Shown here: piece by piece, positions 5,778 to 11,733 of the stretch
How positions within the stretch are numbered: the stretch's first letter is position 1
Layout of the letters: every line of letters starts with the position of its first letter
DNA from: Thermoproteota archaeon
GTDB taxonomy: Archaea; Korarchaeota; Korarchaeia; B14-G2
Length of the DNA stretch: 14,564 nucleotides
Direction of reading: 5' to 3'
Assembly: GCA_003661385.1 (NCBI GenBank)
Contig: QMWA01000023.1
Span: 1-14,564, forward strand
Made by a program: the position numbers and the translations under genes
The notes under the pieces: generated by a model
The model's input: only the letters and a program-made list of their open reading frames with translations
What the model was told of the DNA's origin: nothing
The model's database searches: none

Positions 5778-7193
5778 CTACACCTCCTCTCCTATGTGCA
5801 CGTACTTGACGTTTGTGAGCTCTTCTATCAGGTACTTTGCGCCACCTATCCCGCTGTCCTTCATGCCTCCAAAGGGAGCAAATATATCGTTGTAGAATGG
5901 GTCCTCGTTTATGACCACCATCCCGACATCTAGCCTGCTTGCTATGTACTCTGCTTCCTCTCTCGGGCCGTATATGCTTGCTCTCAGCCCGTAGCTGGTC
6001 GAGTTCGCTAGAGCTATGGCCTCCTCCATGCTGCTGAACTTGACGATGCTCCTCACTGGCGCAAAGCACTCCTCAACCCAGAGAAGGGGCTTCCTCTCGA
6101 GTGCGGTCTTCGAGTCGAGTTCTACCAGAGTGGGGTAGAAGAACGGGTCTTCACGCTTCCCTCCAACAAGCACTCTTCCACCTGAGGCTACTGTGTCTGA
6201 GAGCTGGTATTCAGCTAGGTCGAGCGCGAGCTTGTTGCCTATAGGCCCTATGTCTGTTGACTCGTCTCTGGGGTCGCCGACTTTCAGCTTGGAGATCTTA
6301 TCTACCATCAGCTCCCTTAGCTCACCGTATACTGACTCATGCACTATGTACCTCTTGCTGGACACGCACATCTGGCCTGCATTGGAGTAGCCTCCCTTGA
6401 CTGCTATGTCAGCTATCTTCTCTAGGTCTTCGACCTCCAGGATTATCATGGGGTCGTTTCCAGCTAGCTCTGGGACATACTTCTTCATTTTCCCAGCTAC
6501 TGTGAAGAACCCTCCCATGAAGCTCTGCTTGGTGCTCTCCAGGTACTTGCCCATCTCTATCATGAGCTCCTTACCGACGTGGCTGTTAGCGTAGATGACT
6601 ATGGCATCCACTAGAGGGCTGTGTATGAACTCCTTCGCAGCCTCAGCTCCAGGGTACACTGCGACCTCAACTATGTCTCCAGCTAGCTCAGCTAGCTTCA
6701 GAGTGGTGAGGGGAGCCCTCATCGAGGGCTTTAGCACCGTCGCGTTGCCTCCACCATACGATGAGAACAGGGAGTAGGCTGGGAGCACTAGCGGAGCGTT
6801 CCTCGGTGTTATGGCAGCTACAACCCCCATCGGAGTCCTGTACACGTAGCTCTTCCCGGAGAAGCTCTCTACCTCCTTTGGCCTCACCTTGTCTATCAGC
6901 GCATCGAAGAACATGGAGTTCCCGTAGGTCACTCTAGCCTCCCACCTGGCGTACTTCACTGGCTGCCCTGCTTCACGCACCATGAGGTCGACTATCTCCT
7001 CGCTCCTGTTCCTTATCTCTCGGCCTATCTCCCTCACCCTCTCTAGGCGGTCATCTAAGCCTGTTGAAGCTATCCTCTCCCTTGATTCGTGAGCTCTCCT
7101 GACCTTCTCACGGAAGGAGCTGAGGGAGTCCACCTCAAGCTCAGCTATGACCTCCCCAGTGTACTTGTCCCTTACCTCTACGGTCCTGCTCAC
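5778..7193 (-). CDS. NAD(P)-dependent aldehyde dehydrogenase superfamily protein
   Basis: The protein of about 471 residues oxidises an aldehyde to an acid with NAD(P); the substrate is not evident. Counting from GTG 7193, the catalytic set is Asn132 (ITPRN), Lys155 (VLKPS), Glu242 (ELAGND) and the nucleophile Cys276 (GQMCVSS). Two features are unusual. The cofactor-loop motif usually FTGS is YANS, and the segment between that loop and ELAGND is about 17 residues longer than in typical family members. The start GTG 7193 lies about 24 nt from the TATA element at 7214-7219, so the message is probably leaderless; GTG 7202 is the alternative. It heads the probable operon with the SCP2-like, RIO2 and DNPH1-like genes and diverges from the hdrA fusion gene. 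Confidence 0.92.
   Translation of the reverse strand: MSRTVEVRDKYTGEVIAELEVDSLSSFREKVRRAHESRERIASTGLDDRLERVREIGREIRNRSEEIVDLMVREAGQPVKYARWEARVTYGNSMFFDALIDKVRPKEVESFSGKSYVYRTPMGVVAAITPRNAPLVLPAYSLFSSYGGGNATVLKPSMRAPLTTLKLAELAGDIVEVAVYPGAEAAKEFIHSPLVDAIVIYANSHVGKELMIEMGKYLESTKQSFMGGFFTVAGKMKKYVPELAGNDPMIILEVEDLEKIADIAVKGGYSNAGQMCVSSKRYIVHESVYGELRELMVDKISKLKVGDPRDESTDIGPIGNKLALDLAEYQLSDTVASGGRVLVGGKREDPFFYPTLVELDSKTALERKPLLWVEECFAPVRSIVKFSSMEEAIALANSTSYGLRASIYGPREEAEYIASRLDVGMVVINEDPFYNDIFAPFGGMKDSGIGGAKYLIEELTNVKYVHIGEEV
5781..5787 (-). promoter_or_regulatory. Shine-Dalgarno site deciding the TTG start of the SCP2-like gene
   Basis: GGAGGTG on the minus strand lies 5 nt before TTG 5775 and within the final codons of the aldehyde dehydrogenase gene. 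It is among the best ribosome-site matches in the window and settles the otherwise ambiguous start. Confidence 0.7.
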
Positions 7194-7203
7194 GAGCGAC
7201 ACC

Positions 7204-7228
7204 TAGAGCAACATTTTAACGTAGAGCA
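7204..7228. promoter_or_regulatory. Divergent promoter: TATA element flanked by a 7-bp direct repeat
   Basis: TTTTAA (7214-7219) is the only TATA-like element between the divergent aldehyde dehydrogenase and hdrA fusion genes. TAGAGCA occurs at 7204-7210 and again at 7222-7228, one copy on each side. A centre-to-start distance of about 26 nt predicts starts near 7191 (leftward, at GTG 7193) and near 7242 (rightward, at TTG 7246/7252). The repeats would let one protein block access to both directions. The operator role is inference. Confidence 0.5.
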
Positions 7229-7245
7229 TGTCAGCTGCGTGAGGG

Positions 7246-9792
7246 TTGGAGTTGAGCTTTTTTAGAGTGCTCGCTCACTCAGCTAGAGAGAAGATAGTGA
7301 GGATGCTAGCTGAGGAAGGGCCCCTCACGTACAAGGAGATAATGGAGAAGACTGGGATAGCTGAGACTGGGAAGCTAAACTACCACCTTGAAAGGCTCTC
7401 TGGCTTCATCGAGAAGAGGGAAGGAGTCTATGTGCTGACTGACAGCGGCTGGAAGCTGTATGAGCTGATAAAGTACAGGGATGAGATCCTAGCTGGCAGG
7501 CCTCCAGCTAGGGAGAGGAGAAGGAGGCCTGTGCTCTCTAGGATTGGAGTCGTAGTGTGCATGTGTAATGGTGAGGTAAGCAAGGTTATCAGCCCAAGTA
7601 GGCTTGAGGAGGAGGCAGCTAAGCTTGAAGGCGTGGTCTCAACCATGGTGTTCCAGAACCTCTGCTCTCCTGTGAGCATAGAGAGGCTAGCTGGGTGGGT
7701 AAGGAGGCTGTTTATAAACAGGCTTGTGATAGCAGCGTGCTCACCGAAGCTGCATGCTGGAGTATACCAGCAGATAAAGGCGAAGGTTAAGGTGCCAGTT
7801 GAGGTAGTTAACATAGTTGAGCACTGCGCCTTCGTGCACCAGCCTGGCGACAAGGCCACAGAGAAGGCTGTAGCGATGCTAAAGGCTGCAGTCAAGTCGA
7901 CTGGAGTAGAGGCGTATATGCCTACCAAGGTCGTCGCTGTGAAGAAGGCTGTTGCAGTCATAGGAGGTGGAGTAAGCGGGATACTAGTCAGCCTGCAGCT
8001 AGCTAAGCTCGGGTTCAAGGTCTACCTGATAGAGAGAGCTCCAACCATCGGTGGGCTTCTAGCCAGGTGGAGCAGAGTGGGTAAGGGGGACTGCGCTAGC
8101 TGCCTGGTCTCAGAGCTCGCCTCAAGCCTAGTCCTCCATGAGAACGTTGAGATAATGACGAACACAGAAGTCGTAGGGATATCAGGGGAAGTCGGAAGCT
8201 ACGAGATAAGGCTTCTCAGAAAGCCCAGGTACGTTAACATCGAGAAGTGCACTGGATGCGGGACTTGCGCCTTAGTATGCCCTCGTGAGAGGCCTAGTGA
8301 GTTCGAGTTCGGGATGACCTCCAGGAAGGTGATCCAGATACCGTACTCCACAGCATACCCTTATGCGCCTTTCATCTCACCAGAGGACATAGAGCTGTGC
8401 CTGAGCTGCCGCAAGTGCGAGGAGACCTGCCCAGCTAACGCAATAGACCTCACCATGAAGGAGAAAGAGGACAAGATCTCCGTCGGAGCTGTAGTCTTAG
8501 CTACAGGAGGGGAGCTCTATAGCGGGCCTCTCCTCGAGAAGTATGGGTACACACTCCACGAGGACATAATAACCAGCGCAGAGTTCGAGAGAATGCTCTC
8601 CCTCGACGGGCCAACCAGGGGGGAGATAATTAAGCCGTCTAGTGGGGAGAAGCCTCTCAGCATAGGCATACTGCAGTGCATGACTAGCAAGGGGTGCTCA
8701 AGGTACTGCTGTAGCGTAGCAGCTAAGTACCTGAGGGTCATCAGGGAGAAGCTCCCAGATGCAATAGTCCACATAATATTCGACGAGAACAACATACCTA
8801 GAGACAGCGTGATACCAACTGAAATCTGGGATAGCGTGATAATAGGGAGGGGGGTGAGGATAAGAACTGAGAACGGCAGGATAATTGTAGAGATAGGCAG
8901 CAAGAGGGTGGAGGTTGACCTGCTGATCCTCAACCTAGGCCTGGATCCCCCATCAAAGCTCAGAGAGCTGCACTACATGTTGGAGTTCGCAGTAGATGAA
9001 AGGGGGTTCCTGGACCCTAGGTCGCTGCCGTACGGCTTCTTCGCATGCGGGGCTGTTACTGGGCCGAAGAGCTACGAGGAGCTCGTCTATGAGAGCTTAG
9101 CTACAGCCTCTGAGGTAGCCCTGATACTCTCCAGAGACAAGCTTGAGGTCGAGGAGGCTAAGGTCGTAGTAGACACAGAGCTATGTGGGGGGTGTGGGCT
9201 ATGTGAAGCTGTCTGCCCGTTTAACGCAGTGAGCAGGGGGGACACAGGGGTGTATGTCGACCCATTCCAGTGCAAGGGGTGTGGCGCCTGCCTTCCAGCA
9301 TGCCCAACTGGAGCACTGAAGTTCCACCAGCCTTCTGGGAAGATCCTCCAGATGGTTAAGGCTCTCTCAACCTATGATGGTAAGCCCAAGATACTGGCGT
9401 TCTGCTGCAGTGCATGTGGGTACCCGGCTGCTGACAACGCTGGGCTTAGGAGGCTGAAGTACAACCCAAACACCTTTGTACTAGAGGTCACGTGCACTGG
9501 GAGGATAGACTCGGAGTTCATACTTGAGGCTCTTAAGAGGGGGTTTGATGGGGTGATGATATTTGGCTGTAGGCTGGGATCCTGCAAGTACATCGACGGG
9601 ATTGCTAAGGCGAAGAGCAGGGTGGAGAAGCTCAGAGACCTCTTAGGTGAAGCCATGGGGGGTAGGGTGAGGCTTGTAGAGATATCAGCCATAGAGGGGG
9701 AGAGGTTTGCGCGGGAGGTTGACAGCTTCTATAGGGAGCTAGCTGGGTGTGAGAGTGGAGTACGGGGAAAGGTGGGCGGTAATCCAGCTTAG
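7246..9792 (+). CDS. Fusion of winged-helix DNA-binding domain, HdrA flavoprotein and MvhD domain
   Basis: HdrA is the FAD and iron-sulfur hub of heterodisulfide-reductase-type electron bifurcation, and MvhD links it to a [NiFe] hydrogenase. Residues 1-85 form an ArsR-like winged helix (HSAREKIVRMLAEEGPLTY, then GKLNYHLERL and a VYVLTDSG wing). An Arg-rich linker (90-94) follows. The HdrA part starts near 99 with GVVVCMCNGE and has the FAD motif GGGVSG (240-245), the Cys pair DCASC (283/286), two 4Fe-4S motifs at 335-345 and 385-395, and two more at 647-657 and 676-686. Residues about 715-832 are MvhD-like, with CCSAC (720-724), Cys750, and Cys775/Cys780 in GCRLGSC. TTG 7246 or TTG 7252 is the start; GAGGG at 7241-7245 suits 7252. 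The 3' end overlaps the hydrogenase small subunit by 44 nt. HdrB and HdrC are not in the window, so the second electron acceptor is unknown. Confidence 0.93.
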   Translation: MELSFFRVLAHSAREKIVRMLAEEGPLTYKEIMEKTGIAETGKLNYHLERLSGFIEKREGVYVLTDSGWKLYELIKYRDEILAGRPPARERRRRPVLSRIGVVVCMCNGEVSKVISPSRLEEEAAKLEGVVSTMVFQNLCSPVSIERLAGWVRRLFINRLVIAACSPKLHAGVYQQIKAKVKVPVEVVNIVEHCAFVHQPGDKATEKAVAMLKAAVKSTGVEAYMPTKVVAVKKAVAVIGGGVSGILVSLQLAKLGFKVYLIERAPTIGGLLARWSRVGKGDCASCLVSELASSLVLHENVEIMTNTEVVGISGEVGSYEIRLLRKPRYVNIEKCTGCGTCALVCPRERPSEFEFGMTSRKVIQIPYSTAYPYAPFISPEDIELCLSCRKCEETCPANAIDLTMKEKEDKISVGAVVLATGGELYSGPLLEKYGYTLHEDIITSAEFERMLSLDGPTRGEIIKPSSGEKPLSIGILQCMTSKGCSRYCCSVAAKYLRVIREKLPDAIVHIIFDENNIPRDSVIPTEIWDSVIIGRGVRIRTENGRIIVEIGSKRVEVDLLILNLGLDPPSKLRELHYMLEFAVDERGFLDPRSLPYGFFACGAVTGPKSYEELVYESLATASEVALILSRDKLEVEEAKVVVDTELCGGCGLCEAVCPFNAVSRGDTGVYVDPFQCKGCGACLPACPTGALKFHQPSGKILQMVKALSTYDGKPKILAFCCSACGYPAADNAGLRRLKYNPNTFVLEVTCTGRIDSEFILEALKRGFDGVMIFGCRLGSCKYIDGIAKAKSRVEKLRDLLGEAMGGRVRLVEISAIEGERFAREVDSFYRELAGCESGVRGKVGGNPA

Positions 9793-10495
9793 CGGGTGCA
9801 GCGGGTGCCCTTCAGCTGTGTTCTCGTCGCCAGTCCTGCAAGACCTCGTGTACTCCATGCCAGTAGCCTACTTCCCGATGGTAACTGACAGCCAGAGGGT
9901 TCTGTCAGCAGACATCGCGGTGGTGTCAGGAGCAGTCTGCAAGAGAGCAGAGGAGGAGCTCCTCAAGAGAGTCAGGGAAAGCTGCAGCAAGCTAGTTGCC
10001 CTAGGGACTTGCGCGGTGTATGGGGGGGTAGTCAGCAGGGAGGTAGAGAGCGCTAAGGCTGTTCCTGAGGTCGTGGAGGTAGACCAAGTGATACCAGGAT
10101 GCCCTCCGCCTGAGAAGCTTGTTGGGGAGTTCCTGATAGCTGAGGTAAGTGGAGGAGAGTTCAGGCTGCCAAGCTACAACGTGTGCAAGGAGTGCCCGAG
10201 AGCCCCGCTTAGGAGGAAGCCCCCCATCAGGGTCAGGTACCTGGAGCCTCCTGAGGAGCTTCAAGCTAAGGCCTGTTTTCTGGACCACGAGACCCTGTGC
10301 CTCGGGCCAGTTACTAGAGGAGGATGTGGCGCCGTCTGCATTGAGCTCGGTGTGCCCTGCCACGGCTGCCTTGGGCCGCCAGCCAAGAGCTATACCTCAC
10401 AGCTGGCAAACTTCCTCTCCATACTCGACATCCAGCTAGAGAAGAGCAAACTGATGCAGTTTGTCTCGAGGTACATTAGGGTTGGTGTCCTATGA
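9749..10495 (+). CDS. [NiFe] hydrogenase small subunit, group 3 (MvhG-like)
   Basis: The 248-residue cytosolic subunit carries three iron-sulfur clusters that pass electrons from the NiFe site, here presumably to the MvhD domain of the upstream fusion protein. The proximal-cluster ligands are Cys17 and Cys20 (SGCSGC), Cys88 (GTCAVYGG) and Cys118 (PGCPPP). The C-terminal ferredoxin-like part has Cys146/149 and the block LCLGPVTRGGCGAVC...VPCHGCLGP (Cys184 to 207), typical of group 3 enzymes. There is no Tat signal. The start is GTG 9749 (GTG 9755 is possible) with GGGAG about 10 nt upstream inside the fusion gene, giving a 44-nt overlap. It overlaps the large subunit gene by an ATGA, so the three proteins are probably made together. 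Confidence 0.92.
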   Translation: MRVEYGERWAVIQLSGCSGCPSAVFSSPVLQDLVYSMPVAYFPMVTDSQRVLSADIAVVSGAVCKRAEEELLKRVRESCSKLVALGTCAVYGGVVSREVESAKAVPEVVEVDQVIPGCPPPEKLVGEFLIAEVSGGEFRLPSYNVCKECPRAPLRRKPPIRVRYLEPPEELQAKACFLDHETLCLGPVTRGGCGAVCIELGVPCHGCLGPPAKSYTSQLANFLSILDIQLEKSKLMQFVSRYIRVGVL

Positions 10496-11730
10496 GCGTA
10501 AGGATTGTTAGAGTGCTCACTAGAGTAGAGTCTCCTGCCGAAGTCGTGTTCCATGTGCGTGGGGAGGAAGTCGAGAGGGTGGAGCTTAAGCCGATGCACT
10601 GTAGGCGTGTAGAGCATGCGCTAGCTGGGCTGCCAGCTGAAGCTGTGCCAGCTTACGTGTCCAGGATCTGTGGGCTCTGCCCGATAGCACATCAGATAGC
10701 GTCATCGCATGCGATCGAGGCCGCGCTCGGGCTGGAGAGGCCACCTGAAGCAGCTCTTGCAGTGAGGAAGCTTGCCTTGCTGGCTGAGCACATCAAGAGC
10801 CATACCCTGCACTTGTTCCTGCATGCGCTGCCTGAGCTCTTCTCATACGCCTACAACTCGCCTCAAGATGTGTTCACGCTATCTAAGGCTGAGAGAGAAT
10901 ACCCGAAGAGGATGGGAGCTCTGATAGCGTTCAGCGACAGGGTTCTAGCAGAGCTAGGTGGTAGGGGAGTGATCCCGATGATCTCGGCAGCTGGAGGGGT
11001 CTACAGCAGGCTCACAGCAGCTTCAAGAGATAAGATCGAGAAGAGGCTTAAGCAAGCTAAGGCTGCAGTAGACTGGGTTAGAGACCTCCTGTACAGCAGG
11101 AGGCTTCTAGACAAGGCCATGGTGGACAAGGAGCTCTATGACCTCCCTGAGCGCATCAAGCTCGTCACATCAGCTAGCAGGGAGGAGCTTTGGGGTGAAG
11201 TTAAGGTGTACGCAGCTGAACAGGAGCTGAAGCTCATACCGGCGGTAAGCCTGCTGAGTGAGGACTACAGCAGAGAAGCTCTTCTGACAGGGCCTGCTGC
11301 CCGGTACCTTGCTAGAGGAGGAAGCATACATGGGGTCATGAACTTGCTGAGCCACATCAGGATAAGGCTGGATGAGGTTAAGGCGTGTATAGACGCTGTT
11401 GAGAAGGCTTTGAACGAGCCTAGGCTCTACCATGGCGTACTGAGGGAGAGGCTTAAGGTGTCAGACTCTCAGGAAGCTGCTGCACTAGAGGCGCCTAGAG
11501 GAACTCTAGTCCACTACTACAGGATCAAGAGGGGGGCTATAGCAGAGAGCAGAATACTGACTCCAACTATGATAAACATGAGCACCATGATCATGGTAGC
11601 TAATAGGCTTGTGGAGCTGGCGAGCGACCTAGCTTTCCCAAGGGACTACATTATAGGCAAGACTATGGCAGCCATCAGGCTGTTTGACCCTTGCATCTCG
11701 TGCCTCTACCACACGGTTGAGCAGCTGTAG
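10492..11730 (+). CDS. [NiFe] hydrogenase large (catalytic) subunit, group 3-like
   Basis: The 412-residue subunit holds the NiFe active site for H2 uptake or evolution. Both ligand motifs are intact: RICGLCPIAH (Cys60, Cys63, His67) and DPCISCLYH (Cys401, Cys404, His407). It is shorter than methanogen MvhA. Two details are odd. The usual N-terminal RVEGHA is RVESPA, keeping the Glu but losing Gly-His, and only five residues (TVEQL) follow the final motif His, whereas protease-processed subunits usually carry a longer tail. It overlaps the small subunit by 4 nt, with GGTG upstream of ATG 10492. No maturation (hyp) or endopeptidase gene is present in the window. It ends 3 nt before the stop of the convergent surface protein gene. 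Confidence 0.93.
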   Translation: MSVRIVRVLTRVESPAEVVFHVRGEEVERVELKPMHCRRVEHALAGLPAEAVPAYVSRICGLCPIAHQIASSHAIEAALGLERPPEAALAVRKLALLAEHIKSHTLHLFLHALPELFSYAYNSPQDVFTLSKAEREYPKRMGALIAFSDRVLAELGGRGVIPMISAAGGVYSRLTAASRDKIEKRLKQAKAAVDWVRDLLYSRRLLDKAMVDKELYDLPERIKLVTSASREELWGEVKVYAAEQELKLIPAVSLLSEDYSREALLTGPAARYLARGGSIHGVMNLLSHIRIRLDEVKACIDAVEKALNEPRLYHGVLRERLKVSDSQEAAALEAPRGTLVHYYRIKRGAIAESRILTPTMINMSTMIMVANRLVELASDLAFPRDYIIGKTMAAIRLFDPCISCLYHTVEQL

Positions 11731-11733
11731 ACG

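Noticed and set aside
5776-6069. N-terminal extension of the SCP2-like frame up to 6069
   Set aside because: This part is antiphase to the aldehyde dehydrogenase coding sequence, is low in hydrophobic residues and rich in Arg/Gln/His, and a strong ribosome site marks TTG 5775.
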